Positions 1 to 11,460 of a stretch of 64,000 nucleotides of DNA are shown here, piece by piece. Source of the DNA: Gnetum montanum (lineage: Eukaryota; Streptophyta; Gnetopsida; Gnetales; Gnetaceae). The position numbers were made by a program, and so were the translations under genes. The DNA is taken from assembly GCA_015680685.1 (NCBI GenBank), contig MNCI01004872.1, forward strand, positions 1,463,819 through 1,527,818. The letters run 5' to 3'. The notes below the pieces were generated by a model that saw nothing but the letters and a program-made list of their open reading frames with translations, ran no database searches and was not told where the DNA came from. Every line of letters begins with the position of its first letter. The stretch's first letter is position 1.

Positions 1-1152
1 GAGAGAATGTGTACCTATTGTTGATGAGTACCAACTCTAACTTCAAAAAGAGAACTAACTAAAAATAATAAAAGCATACCAAACCCTTGATGAAGATTAA
101 CTTTGTCAACCTTCCCAACAATAACACCAAACTGACAAGCTAGCTAATATTCTAGGACTAGATTACTTTTATTGTAGCAATGTCACCTCTTCTATGACTA
201 ATCCACAAGTTCTATCCATGAAGGAATGCTTAAAAGTTAAAAAATCATTACGAAAGAAAATAATTAAATTAGGGTCCAATTGAATCCCACACTTATGAAT
301 ATTACTCATAAGCTAAATCATAAATTCTCACCCTAACTTCTAACTCAAGTTTAAAAATGGAATCTAATGATTAAATCAACTTTGAGGATATTAATACAAA
401 ATGTAATTTTTGAGGAGCACAAGGAAGATATCACCCAATTAGTGATTCTACCTTGCCATCTTCATGATTTAGCAATCTCAATAGTCCATTGGTAAACTCC
501 AATGATTTGTAGTTACCACAAGGTTTAACTAGCCCTCCTAATAGTCCTTTGAGTAGTGTAGAATTACTTCAAATTGACATGAGTTCTCTTGGGTATGAAT
601 TATCTTCTTTCTCCTAAGTAAGGAGGTCCCTTTTACACTTGAAGGGCATACAACTTAATTTGGAAGAATTAGTTAAATGGACATATTGATTGATACCACG
701 ATGATCTATTTGGATCAATGCTATTTTAGGAGCATTCTTTGGTTATTAATTTTCATATTGGCTACAATGTCTTTTGGCTTTGTAATCTATTGATCCATAT
801 CATGGTAGTCATCTGGATTAATATCTCCATTTTATTGAGGATTCTAGATCATATCAGGTCCAATGATATCAATTTTTACTGTGATTGTTATAGATATCAA
901 TAAAATTTAGATTGATCTGAGTCGATTATTGCAAGAAAAATTGATACCTCCATCATCAAAGTCTATCAAAAATTTTTATGTAAATCGATATCTTATTGAT
1001 CCTAATTACTACTACTATATCCTATGAGACATAGCTTATAAAAAGGTCATTGGTACATATCATGCATTGTCGAAGAAATCAATGTACTTCAATATGGTCA
1101 TCTAACAAAAGAAATAAAAATTTGAACAAATTTTCATTAAAATAAAGGAAAA
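1..1152. other. AT-rich repeat-derived DNA, no gene
   Basis: No coding region is supportable. Short degenerate ATTGAT/GATATC-rich runs occur around 680-990. As the stretch lies downstream of the minus-strand element ORF at 1153-1722, it probably contains that element's 3' end and LTR. No polypurine tract or LTR end could be fixed by eye. Confidence 0.35.
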
Positions 1153-1722
1153 TTATGGGTTCATCAATATCTCTAGAAACTTTTTCCTAGTGTTGGAAAA
1201 ACTCAAGGCTTTAACAATGGCTTTAACTAAATAGGAGATGGTGATGTCCTTGATTTTTACCAATGCATCTACTTGTTGGTTGTTCAACAATAGGTAGGTT
1301 TCCCCCATGTACCATTCTCTACTATTGGAGAGGATGGCCCATAGAGGAGACCCTTGCAACTACATCCTAGGATCTTTCGATTCTAACTCCAAGAAGGATC
1401 CAATGTCTAACTCCTACAAGATAGAACTATGGACCTTCTTGGTTTAGATCATGTACATGAAGGCTTTAGTGAGTGTGACCTCTAAGTTAGGTCTTAGTCT
1501 TAGAGCCTCATCCTACCTGGATTGGCCCATTTCTATAGTAGGTATCTACCTAAAAAATTCCACCTCAAGCTCCTCCTAAAGAGGCTTGGTAGCATCCATA
1601 GCCACTGCTACTTACTCTTGGATTTGTTGTTATTATGATTATTATTGGCCAATTCCTCCTCAGAGTTGCTTCTCCCTAGGCCATGATGACACTCCTAGTT
1701 GTTGGCTTCTCTTAGGTGCCAT
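1153..1722 (-). pseudogene. non-autonomous LTR element ORF (WYxGETY type), decayed
   Basis: One minus-strand frame begins with ATG at 1722 (MAPKRS..., the usual style of start for plant retroelement ORFs) and continues in the same frame to 1153, with about ten in-frame stops. Its last 68 residues are open and contain WYMGETY followed about 35 residues later by LSFSNTR. The same arrangement (WYLGETY ... LNFPNTR, same spacing) is seen on the plus strand at about 45640-45830 inside the element that split the TNL gene, so the two are homologous. The pattern 'I.g.tI....AI...L.f.nTR' resembles the 'putative plant transposon protein' domain common in gag-less large retrotransposon derivatives; this assignment is from memory of the family and tentative. 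The protein would not be functional here. The frame, the shared motif and the stops are seen directly; the family name is inference. Confidence 0.6.
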
Positions 1723-2882
1723 CTACAATTTAGATCAAATTATATTAATTTCTTAGACATTACAATTTTATTGTTAAGTTCTTATGTTATGATTACAGGC
1801 TTGTGATATTATGTTATTATTATTTCATTTCTAGATAATAGATTTTTTTTGTTCATATTAACCCTTTATGGTTATTATTTTAATATTTTATCCATGATTT
1901 AGAGAAATTTCAAAACAAACTCCATGAAAAATACTAAGTTTTGATGGCCCTATAATGTAAAGCATACCTCTAGTAGATCAAGGATCAAAAATGGGCAAAA
2001 TCAAGTAAGAGGTTTAAAAGTTATGGTGTTCAAAAGGTTTTTTTTTTCACTTTAAAAAATGGCAAAAGCTCCTCTAGTGCATTAGAAAAATGTTGAAATG
2101 AAAAAAGTATCATGTGTATTTATATGATTTCTACCTTGCATCAACTCATCCCATTACATCAACTACGATGCATCAACATAACTATTCTTAACTAGATTTT
2201 TTTCAGTTAAAATTGGAGGAATTTTTGGTGTTTTACAATGAAACAAGAGTCAAATGAAAGTCAAAAAGAGGTAGAATAATGAAAAAAAAATTAAAGAGGA
2301 TAGGCTTGGCCAATTGAAAATAATTATAGTGTATTGAATAAGTTCTTCAAGGATGGTGTGATGCCAAATATAGTAAAAATAGATGCTATAATGCTATTGA
2401 GATGATCGATCATGCAAGTGGTCCATAATTAGGTATTTTAACTTAAGGTAGAACAAAGTAATGCAAGTGGATCCTCCCCAAACTATATGTATACCTATTA
2501 TGTCCTTATATTTCTTCATCACAAGAATTTTGTGGACACTAAGGATGATGAATGATTGTTTAAAATTAAATTCCATACCCATGGAAGGAATTGTTCCTTG
2601 GAATATGCTATCCAGAAAACAAAACTAATCAATTTGTCATGGTATGGGGTAGTGAGGTAATAGAAAATGAAGGAAATGATAGAGAGAGAGAGAATAGTGG
2701 ATGGATAATCTACATCCTAGTCACATGAGATCCATGGTGAAAATTGTAATTAATATGATCTAATGTTAGTCCTTTCCAAACCTAAACTAATTCCATTCCA
2801 TGCATAGTAACCTCACATTGACATATTTCTTCCCTAATACCAACATGGATTCATGACAACCCCAAAGAACAACAATCACTCC
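1723..2882. other. repeat-derived spacer, no gene
   Basis: Nothing coding is recognisable between the WYxGETY ORF and the truncated RT. A short GA run lies at about 2680-2694. The Athila-like RT on the minus strand stops being recognisable at about 2931, so the rest of its RT, RNase H and integrase are missing here. Confidence 0.35.
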
Positions 2883-2925
2883 AAGAAAAGAAGAAAAGAA
2901 AAGAAAAGAAAAGAAAAGAAAAGAA
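2883..2925. repeat. (AAAAG)n microsatellite
   Basis: About eight AAAAG units are visible. The array lies exactly where the minus-strand gypsy RT loses similarity, just after its conserved ...FLN-YS (normally FLDGYSGYNQ) segment, so it marks the breakpoint of the element. Confidence 0.9.
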
Positions 2926-2930
2926 CAACA

Positions 2931-3120
2931 ACTATAGACATTTAGAAAAATATAGTAATTATGTTCTACAATGTTGTTAAGTACTTGGTCCAAAAATGTC
3001 AATGGAAAATGATCTTTAAATGTAGCCATATTCAACAACCTGAATTCTATACAAACTCTCCTTTTTTCTTCTTTTTTTAACACAATAAAAAGTGGACTTA
3101 ACTACTCATTATCTACTAAA
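2931..3120 (-). pseudogene. Ty3/gypsy (Athila-like) reverse transcriptase, N-terminal fragment
   Basis: Fifty-one residues downstream of 3083 (minus strand) match the first conserved blocks of plant Ty3/gypsy RT: a basic KKEEKRRVCIEFRLLN segment (family: K..G.WR.CIDYR.LN), then KDHFPLTFLDQVL (KDHFPLPFIDQML) and YYIFLNVYS (YYCFLDGYSGY). The catalytic Asp of the FLD block is Asn here. The catalytic YxDD block is absent because similarity ends at the AAAAG microsatellite. It is the 3'-most piece of the minus-strand element that starts with the LTR near 6.94-7.76 kb. It is clearly a pseudogene. Confidence 0.8.
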
Positions 3121-3759
3121 ATTTAGATGAATCCTACCTAAGAAGTTATTCAACTTCATCTTTAACAAATTTCTTAAGCTTTACATTCAATCTCCTCTAC
3201 AGCTACCCCCTTGAGTTAATAGTGGATTCTATAGATCTGGTGCTAGCATATGCATGGATCTATTCTATTCAACTAATGATATGACCACAAAAATGTTGTT
3301 GGCCATTTTTTACAACTTTTAGTAGCATTATTTTTTATTCTTTGGTAATACTATCATTAATAATTATCAACTTACCACTATCAAGAAAAAGATAGTCCAA
3401 TGTTGTTGGTAAATTCTTGAGTTCAAGGGGCTTCTGTTTAAAGTAATCAAGTATTTCCAAATCTTCCTAATCCATTCTTATATCTTCATGGAAGAATTGG
3501 TTATGAATATGCTTCTTTCATCCATTTTATCAATATAAGCACTTGTGAGGAGCTCTACTAGTTCCATGCATATTGTTGAATCAAAGTTATCATCTATCAT
3601 CAACCACAAGGTATCTTTCTTTTTTGTGATAGCTAAATATAGGCATCTCTAAAAAGTTCATGTTTTAGCATACTTATTACATGTTGTGATGGGTCTACTT
3701 TTTATGAACCATATCTTTTTCATGCAATGGTACCCTATGTCACTATATGCGATGCATGG

Positions 3760-4150
3760 AGCTTTCTTCTTCTCTATATTTTCGAAGACATTTTCCTTGG
3801 AGATTTCTAGGGAAAGATATATAATCCCCATCTTGGCATCAATTGTGATCATCTAAGTTCTTCTCATGATAATTGGAAAGCTCTCCTTATAGTTATCCAC
3901 ATGGATTACTAGGAAATCTTCTAGATATGACCAACCACAAATGGTGGTCATAATATCCTTCATCAATCCTAAAGGAATAGTAATGGATTGATCTACAAGA
4001 TTGAATATGATATTGAATTTATAAAGTAGAATTATGTTTTAAGTCTTATAAATTTCTTGAAAAATTAAATTTATCCTAGAACTTGAGTCCAATGGAGCCT
4101 TACATGGATCATTTAGTACAATTTGTAAATAAATTAAGGGACACCTAGTG
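3760..4150 (-). pseudogene. Ty3/gypsy (Athila-like) aspartic protease region
   Basis: On the minus strand, a segment beginning near 4140 reads ...APLDSSSRINL..., where plant gypsy proteases have D-L-G-A-S-V-N-L. It is followed by VDQSITIPLGLMKDI (family: .DRSVK.P.G...DV), a valine-rich strand and, at 3852-3774, DAKMGIIYLSL (family: ...G.m.LsfG). The order and spacing fit an Athila/Tat-type protease lying between gag and RT. The active-site Gly is lost and at least two in-frame stops interrupt the sequence. Gag lies upstream (higher coordinates) and RT downstream, as expected for one decayed element. Confidence 0.65.
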
Positions 4151-4879
4151 TCGAATCTTTTCCTGGAAAGGTGTCCTACCTTAATCCAATTTGTTACCAC
4201 ATGAGTTAACATGATGGTATAAATATTCTAGAAATTTTTATTTCAAAGCTACTCAATGGTAACTTTAGAAGTAATTGGTGCATGGTTGGTTTCCACATAT
4301 GTATTCAAAGGCTTAGGTTATCTATTAAGTCTAAAGAAAGCCATTTTTCAAGGCTTATGCTTAGAGCCACTTGAATTGTCATTTAGTTACAAGTTTACAA
4401 CCATCATTGCATTTCATTCTTGAGGCTATGGTGGAATTTTACATAGGTGGTAAACATGGCAAGGGAGTAGAATTAGAAGATGCATGGTGAGTTGCTAGAT
4501 ATGAAGGAGGACAAGTAGAAGGAGACTTGGTTCACAAAATGAGCATTCTATGATATTCTGGGAGATAGAGGTGATAAGAAAAAGTAGTGTGGCTTGCAAA
4601 GCCACAAGGAAATATAGGTTGTTAGACATAATATCCATATGTATTTGGTTGCTAGTAAGGATATTCCTACCATATTGGTGACATCCCCCATGACTATGGG
4701 TTTTTCCATTGTTGATAATGCTCTTAATGTTGAGATGGCACTCCACTTGGTTAATACTATGGTAAGTGGAATTATTGTTGATAATTATCTTATGGATAAG
4801 GAATTCTCCTAAGTGGTTGCTTTGTTATCAATTTTGGACTTAAAGCTTACACCTCATATTTTACTAGTTGCGACACTAT

Positions 4880-6250
4880 AGGACAACATCCCTTGGGATG
4901 TCCATATTAATAAATGTTACATCCTTCATCATCTATTTCTAAATCTCCAATTTCATCTACTGCTACAACCTTGCCATTTTCTTGATAATAATCTCTACTT
5001 GTATCTTTCCATCTTCTTTTGTCTTTATCTATATTTCCCTACTCCATTTTCTCTTCCATAATATTGAGAGTAATTTGAAACTTCTTATCTAAGGAGTCCC
5101 ACATTTTCTCTACCTTAGCTAATATTTCTATATCAAACTTCTAAATTAGTAATATTTTTCTTTAAACCACTTCATCTAGCGGTGCTTCCTCATGTTAATC
5201 ATAGAAATGCATCTTCCTTGGGTGAATGGAGTCCCTATTATATTCCTCTACAATTTTTTTCTTTTCTATCTCTCCTTCATTCTTTTTCACTTGATCAATT
5301 AGCCTTTAAATCTAATGGTCTCTCATTTTTTATGATCTCCCTTGGGCATAAACTCCAAGAGTTTTCCTAGTTTTGTTTCATATCCCATCTACTATGTAGT
5401 GAAGTTGCTTCCTTTAAGAAAATCCATGGCCTAGACATTAGTGTATGAGAAAGAAATACTTGACCAAGGCTACATTCAAGGATTCATGATTTTCTTGTTT
5501 TCATTCTTGGATTTTCTGTCTTCGATTAGACATCCTAAAATACATCTAGTACTTATTATTGAACAATCTCAACATTGTACTTTATCTTCAAATGGATACT
5601 AGCTCTAAGGACTGGTACCAACTTTCAACTTCTTTTATAAGTATTCTTCAAAATAGTTTAAGTTGCTAACACTTGTTCTTAATGTTCTACAAGGCACATG
5701 CATCATGGAAGGCTTATAAATGATGTTGTAGATTAGCATTATATCCTACTTGGAATTTAGGAATATTATTCATGTCAAGCCATTTAATTCTACTATCCCT
5801 TTGATGCCTAACAGAAATTCAAAATTCTTTTGAAATATTGATCATGTTCCTTGTATCAAGCAATGGCTCATCATAGTCATTGTGTTCATGGTGGCCCCTA
5901 TCATGGCCATGTCTCCTATGATGTGACTTGTTGTGCCTTCATTTCTGATGAAGATCCTCTTCCTCTTGTAGTTGGATATGCTCTCTTTTTCATCACTAAT
6001 ATGGGATTTTTTAATCATCTCCATCTCAATCCTAATCATTCCTACTTTGATGTCAATCATGGTCCCTTTTATTAGAGTTTTAAGATGAGGATGATGAAGG
6101 TAGAGTGCTAGGTGAGTGATGCCTACTAGTCTTTCTCCTATTATCCTTTGATTGTTCTTTTTCTTTTTCTTTTGATCAATAGCTAGGAGAACTTTAACTT
6201 GAAGTTCTTCAAGTTTTGGACTCCCTCCTCCCCATCATCCTGGTTATCCT
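4880..6250 (-). pseudogene. Ty3/gypsy (Athila-like) gag, decayed
   Basis: This minus-strand region is the counterpart of the plus-strand gag at 33.96-35.48 kb. In both copies a 'GAGA(T/C)..ATGCCCAAGG' stretch is followed by a segment coding for '...PLD.KAN', an acidic/lysine-rich linker, and a 'GATGTAACAT..(T/G)..AATATG' stretch that encodes a Cys-containing knuckle-like segment near 4890-4930. The N-terminal part (about 5840-6250) is rich in Arg, Ser, Met and Asp. Many stops and frameshifts are present. Gag would package the element RNA. The assignment rests on similarity between the two copies and on the plus copy's 'ESLDVA...LLHRCPSHG' signature, typical of plant gypsy gag. Confidence 0.65.
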
Positions 6251-6917
6251 CCAAGGTTAATTACAACCATTGTTTAAGTGTGTATTCCTCAACAAAAGGA
6301 GGAGAATATTGATATTGAGATTTCCTTGAGAAAAATTTAGGATCCTCCTTTTGGGACTATAGAAACAATGGTGTCAAGACCTATTCTAAGCATGGGCCCT
6401 TGGAGGCTTCATAGCATGCATCCTTGCATTGATCCTTTCTAAGCTAGGCATCTATTGGTTGATAATCTCTAGAGGTATGATGTGATGCTCATACCCTTGA
6501 CCTGATGATTTGATGCCTAGCTTCATGAGATTGGCCATGAGCATTGCAGTAACAAATTGATCGAGAGGTAACAAAATGTTACTTTCCATAGGCCTCCAAC
6601 ATAGTTATTCATATTGTTGGAGAATGAAAGTGAAATGTAGACAATAGGAATCCTAATGTACATAGACCACTTTCAGCTGTTGAGGTTTCTCAACAGAAAT
6701 TCTTTTAGATTTGTTAGATTGCTGATTGGAATCATCAACATGTGGTTGTGAATCATTCCTACAAGAAGAAACCATTTTACATATTTGGAGAAACTGTGCA
6801 CTAATAAAATATTATCATTATTATTATTTCTGAAAGATGATCTGTTATATTTTCCTTACAACAACTTAGTATGAATTCACTGTCTACTAATAATTAGTGC
6901 ACTTAGCTAAACTAAGT
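6251..6917. other. leader between primer site and gag of the minus-strand element
   Basis: No open frame is seen. By position this is the untranslated leader and degraded gag start of the Athila-like element. It contains scattered stops in all frames. Confidence 0.4.
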
Positions 6918-6935
6918 CCTCGATACTGGTGCCAA
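6918..6935 (-). other. primer-binding site, tRNA-Asp type
   Basis: Read on the minus strand, TTGGCACCAGTATCGAGG directly follows the LTR end. Athila/Tat elements carry TGGCGCCGTTGCCGGGGA, so the TGG-C-CC-GT--C-GG skeleton is conserved with CpG-to-TpG/CpA-type changes. It fixes the LTR/internal junction and the lineage of the element. Confidence 0.7.
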
Positions 6936-7760
6936 TAATTAGTGAGTATTCCTTATGCCTAACCATATAAATCACTAGCATGTACATGTGAGCTAGTTAA
7001 ATTTCATGAGCTTTATTTAGCTAAGTGGCTGATATTTGTAGACAATGAATTATGTAGTCATTCATCATTATCTTTCTAATCTACAACTATGTTAATCTAT
7101 GTATATGGTTAAGTATGATTGAGGCATAAGATATTTATTTTTATGCTTTTTATTATTTTCTCTACTTGCTAAATATTTTAGTGAATAAAGATTTAATATT
7201 TAAATTAACTAGTCAATTAACTAACTATCCTCACATAAAATATCCATTTCCACTTTCTGTACACATCCTGAATGTAATATTAACACTCCTAGGTTACCAA
7301 GTATTTACTGCTAGGTGTACAAATATCCACTGCTAATATTACCAATCATTAATATATTTTACTCAAAATGGTCATATTTATGTTGCTTACAAATGATAAT
7401 ATTAATGACAATACAGTAAATCACTAGAAAGTAAAGTTATGCTAGTCCAAATGTTGCAACCAATAGAAGAAATCTCAATTTTATTTTTGCTCATGCAAAT
7501 GTGTCTAGGTACATATGCATTCAAGTAAAATGTCATACAATTACTTGAATCCATGCTATAGTCACTCATAGGAGAAATATTCTAACTTCTATAGAAAGAA
7601 ACTATAAGAGTTTAGCTAATAAAATGACTAAAATATACCATAAATTCAAGTGGTATGCACATGTCTATAGGCAATGCATGTGTTAGCATCAATGTACTAG
7701 TGTTAACACATCATAAGATACATCGACAAGTCTATGTTGATGTAGCTTGTCTATTCAAGT
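6936..7760 (-). repeat. 5' LTR of the minus-strand Athila-like element (outer end unresolved)
   Basis: On the minus strand this contains the core shared with the other three LTRs of the window: CTTGGTAACCTAGGAGTG, then TTCAGGATGTGTAC and AGTGGAA (compare the 9652-10586 LTR: CTTGGTAATCCTAGCAGTG, TTCAGGATATGTAC, AGTGGGAA). A segment near 7500-7560 also matches 38.40-38.46 kb (TTCAAGT.ATTGTATG...), so the closest relative is the 37983-39037 LTR. The inner end is at the primer site; ...ACTAATTA corresponds to ...ACTCATCA elsewhere. The outer TG end was not found; similarity can be followed to about 7740-7760 and the LTR may extend to about 8.0 kb. Confidence 0.7.
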
Positions 7761-7765
7761 GAAGG

Positions 7766-7805
7766 AAAATCTTGAGAAAAATATTAAAATCTTGAGAAAA
7801 ATATT
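7766..7805. repeat. 20-bp perfect tandem duplication
   Basis: The unit AAAATCTTGAGAAAAATATT occurs twice, head to tail and without mismatch. Confidence 0.95.
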
Positions 7806-9646
7806 AAAGAAAGAGACCTTAATAGGAATGAGAGCAAAAATAAAATCAAATTTAATATTAGTAATCTTTTTTAGGTGCACATGAAGAAGAATAGGTTGAG
7901 AGGTATCAACTTCTCAAAATTGGAAGCCAACAAGATGTGTCCTTTCAAGATAAATGTCAAATGTCAAACTCAATGATAATGTTTTTAAATTTGACTTACT
8001 AAATGATGTGGATGATATACCCACTTTGGCTTTTTTCTGTATAAGTTAAAGTTTCAAGTATATTTTATGGCTTTCTAGCTCAAGCCATCTCTAGAAATTT
8101 TAGATTCGATGTCTCATATTGTCAACAATGTTGTTTCTAGATCTCATCTTCAACATTCATCAAAGATGATGTCTCATGTCATTTTCAATGTCAATGTGGA
8201 TGTTTGTCTTTAATATTTAGTTTTCACATCTAGCTTCATCTCTCACATTATTTCTAACTTCAACTTCTTCAACAATCTATCCTCAATGTAAAGAGTCATT
8301 TTACTCTTCAACATCTAGCATAAATTCTACTTTTGACATCCAACATCATTTTCTACATTAACTTTATCTTCAATGTTTGCTACAACTACACATCATTTCT
8401 CCTATCCAAAACCTTCTAGAAGATTCTATAAGCCCAGAATTATTATTTCGTTGCAATCTACAAGGCATTTATGGTCTATAAATGATAGGATATCCCTCAA
8501 TAGAAAGGGGTTGTCATATGATTGACAATTGCAACGTTGGCAATTTGCAAAACTTTTTAAAGATTCAACCTCTCTATGACACAACTACTTTTTTAGCAAC
8601 TATCAAAAAACTCTATGCAGTTTTCAACTCCTTAGAGTTCTTGACTAATTCTCCTATCTTCCTACTAATACATTGTATCCTCTTTGTGTTTTCCTCATAA
8701 CACATGAAAAATTCCCTTAGATCTATATCAATACATAGATCTAATTCAATCCCCTCTAATCGCATATCAATAATCTACAATGGTTCTATATTATTTGAAT
8801 CTAGCACATGCATCAAAGAGAGAGAATAGGATAAATCATCTCCTTTTTAGTCATCCTTATCCCTAATTTCATGTCACAGGATTTTCGTTACATCCTTTCA
8901 TGTTCTTTTTCTAGACATTTTTTTCTATATTTATTAAGGGCATTATTTTAGTAGATTTGCACTTGTTTTATTATATATTTCTGTCTCTCTTTTCACCCAT
9001 GCATGCTCTCCTCTTTTTAACGAATGTTATTATAATTCTTCCACATCTTATTATGTACACATTTATTCTCTTTTATTTTATTGCATTTGTCTCACTTTTC
9101 TAGCTATTCCACATATCTTTATTCACTTTCTATTTTCTCGTGTTTGAAAAAAATAATATCATAAATTTTTGGATTTTCTAATAGCTTAGGATTTATAGAA
9201 GTCATCCCATATGTCTAGGAGACATCTTAACCAAAAGAGAAGATGTCTTGCATAAGGAGAAGACATCTCATCTCTAGAGGAGGCATCTTATTTGAAGAGT
9301 AGACATTTTGTCTAATTTTAGGGCTTCATAGAGAGATTTCTTTTCATACTAATAGATGTCTTATTCAACCATGGAAAGTTTTGATACAGCAAATCCAAGA
9401 TGGAATATAGCTAGGAACATTGACTTTAAGATTGAAAATAGTTGGGAATCTCCAAGTTGGTTATGGAGAAGGTTTCCCTAAGATCTCGGTCTTCTAATTG
9501 ATGAATATTAATTATGTTTGCTTGTTTCAATAAGACATGAATACATAATAAAGTTGGAAAATAGATTCCATGAGAGTAGTGTGCATCTTAATGGTCAACA
9601 ATGTGTGGTGGTATTGGCCATAGCTTCTTGTATTTGGATCTTAGTC
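7806..9646. other. AT/pyrimidine-rich repeat-derived DNA, no gene
   Basis: No coding sequence is supportable. At 8050-8400 the plus strand is a degenerate run rich in TTCAAC and CATCTTCAA-like words, without a fixed period. At 9190-9310 a loose repeat centred on 'GACATCT' or its complement 'AGATGTC' recurs about every 20-30 bp, similar in style to the GATGTC-rich block at 25.5-26.9 kb. Confidence 0.4.
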
Positions 9647-9659
9647 CTATGTGATGAGA

Positions 9660-9862
9660 GCGGTTACTCTAGTAGTTATTCTAATTATTAGAGTAGTTAC
9701 TCTAGCAGTTTATTCTAATTATTAGAGAAATTACTCTAGTGGTTTATTCTAATTATTAGAGCAGTTACTCTACCGATTTATTCTAATTATTAGAGTGCTT
9801 ACTCTAGTGGTTTATTTAGTAGTTATTCTAATTATTAGAGCAATTACTCTAATTATTAGAGT
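9660..9862. repeat. 34-bp tandem repeat in LTR U3
   Basis: About five copies of TTTATTCTAATTATTAGAG plus a CAGTTACTCTAGTGG-like half, with point differences. Each unit contains two near-palindromes (CTCTAATTATTAGAG and AGAGTAGTTACTCT). The array lies immediately upstream of the LTR TATA box, the place where LTR enhancer repeats are usually found. Confidence 0.85.
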
Positions 9863-9876
9863 AGTTGCTTCCAAGC

Positions 9877-9886
9877 CTATAAATAC
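9877..9886 (+). promoter_or_regulatory. TATA box of the solo LTR
   Basis: CTATAAATAC lies just downstream of the U3 tandem array; it is a near-consensus plant TATA box and would direct transcription to the right, with R beginning about 30 bp downstream. Confidence 0.65.
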
Positions 9887-10591
9887 AATGCCCAGGCGCA
9901 CAATTGAGGGAATTATTTTAGCAATCAAGTAGCGAAACTCTTGTGCTCTATTTGAAAGTTAGAGTATTTTCCAAGTGCCCACAGTAGGAGGTCTAAGTGT
10001 GGATGGATCTCTTCGATTCATCCTTGCAGCACTTGAGCTTTTTTTTCTTACACATTTCTTTTATTTTATTTTCTTATGCATTTATTTTATTTTATTTTAT
10101 GCACTTTACATTTTTGTTATTAGCACATCAATTCATTTTGATCAATTAAGCAAATCATTAAATTACACAAGCACGACCACTTCGAGCATGTGTGTAATGC
10201 TTGGTAACCCAGTAACGATTAGCGTTTGGTAATCCTAGCAGTGTTGCACCGGTTCAGGATATGTACGATAAGTGGGAACGGATGCTAGTGTTAGGATTAG
10301 TTAGAACTTAGTTAATGAGTAGTTAAGTTAAATTAGTCACTTAGTTACCTCTCTCCTTCCCTACTAGCATAGGACATAAAAACATAAAAGCTATAAAAAT
10401 CATATGCCTCAAGCTTACTTAACCATATAATCATGACATACAGGTAATCTTGGGAAGACAAAAATCAACCAACTTGTCCTTGTTCCACAAGGGCGCATAA
10501 GCACTTAGTCCTTGGAATTCAACCAGATCATGCATGAAATTCTCATATTCGTACAGTTGAGCATAGGGGTACCTCGTCACTCATCACTATG

Positions 10592-11460
10592 TAAGAAAAA
10601 TATCTAGATTGACTATGTCTTGCATTGAGGTTGATCATATGTATGGTTGTAAAGCCTCAAGCTTTATAATATCATTAAGTATATGATTGTTTAGACTTAT
10701 GTGGATTGGGTTCCACTATATTTGTAATCTTATTCCACCATTAATATAAGATAATCACTTTTTTTATTTTTTAACGATTAAATTATCTTGCATAATATCT
10801 AGATTTAGTTTTTTTTGCAGAGTTAAAGCACATTAAAGTGATCATGATCCAACCTTATTGATCAATTTCATCCTCTATCTCATTTACTTTAGACATTTAC
10901 AACTTTCAACTGAGACTCGAAGTGTCAAGAGATCCTTGACATAATCAAGTGCACTCTTTCTAACAATCTAGTCCTTCATCCCTTAATTTAATCTTTCATT
11001 TTACCTCTAGCTTTTCAACTCTAATCACATTGTTATAACCATGATTTTCCAATGGTACAAAGATGGTATAGATCTTCCTATCTACTATATATCTTATTCA
11101 TTTTCTAACTATAAAATATGATACATAGATATAGAAATATATTTTCTAGGTCTTTTCCTTACTCCTAAAACTAGGGACAATACCTAATGGGGTCAAAGGT
11201 TTATGTCATATGTTAAGATAATATCTTTTAGTCCATAACTATCAATCCTTACAATAACCACATTATAAAATGGAAAACACTATTTACCAAGTTTAACTTA
11301 TCCTACCTTTCATAACATTCTATCAAGAACTAATTCATATTTGATCTCCTCACTTCAACTCCATTATCAAAACCTTTCATTATAACCATTTAACCTTTCC
11401 CTAAGGAATCAAGTAAGAATGAAATAACTCCTCTTCCAATTACAACATTAACACACAAGG
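10592..11460. other. region upstream of Tat-like RNase H, no clear gene
   Basis: By position this should hold the RT part of the plus-strand gypsy element, but no RT motif could be recognised; all frames have frequent stops. Confidence 0.35.

Larger units (their letters stand above)
9652..10586 (+). mobile_element. solo LTR with intact target-site duplication
   Basis: A 935-bp unit starts TGATGAGAG and ends CACTCATCA, and is flanked on both sides by the same five bases ctatg (9647-9651 and 10587-10591). TG...CA ends plus a perfect 5-bp duplication define a complete LTR insertion. No internal region is present, so it is a solo LTR left by recombination between two LTRs. Inside are a 34-bp tandem array (9660-9862), a TATA box (9877-9886) and the core 'CTTGGTAATCCTAG' shared with three other LTRs in the window. 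Orientation (plus) follows from the TATA box and the shared 3' end 'GTTGAG.(A/G)TAGGGG'. Confidence 0.9.

Noticed and set aside
5851-6075. Plus-strand 74-codon frame (His/Tyr-rich)
   Set aside because: It is the antisense shadow of the minus-strand gag; the His/Tyr richness comes from the complement of Met/Asp/Ile codons.
9975-10232. 85-codon frame with a Phe/Leu-rich membrane-like middle
   Set aside because: It lies wholly inside the solo LTR, in a T-rich stretch (TTTTATTTTATTTTA); hydrophobicity follows from the base composition.
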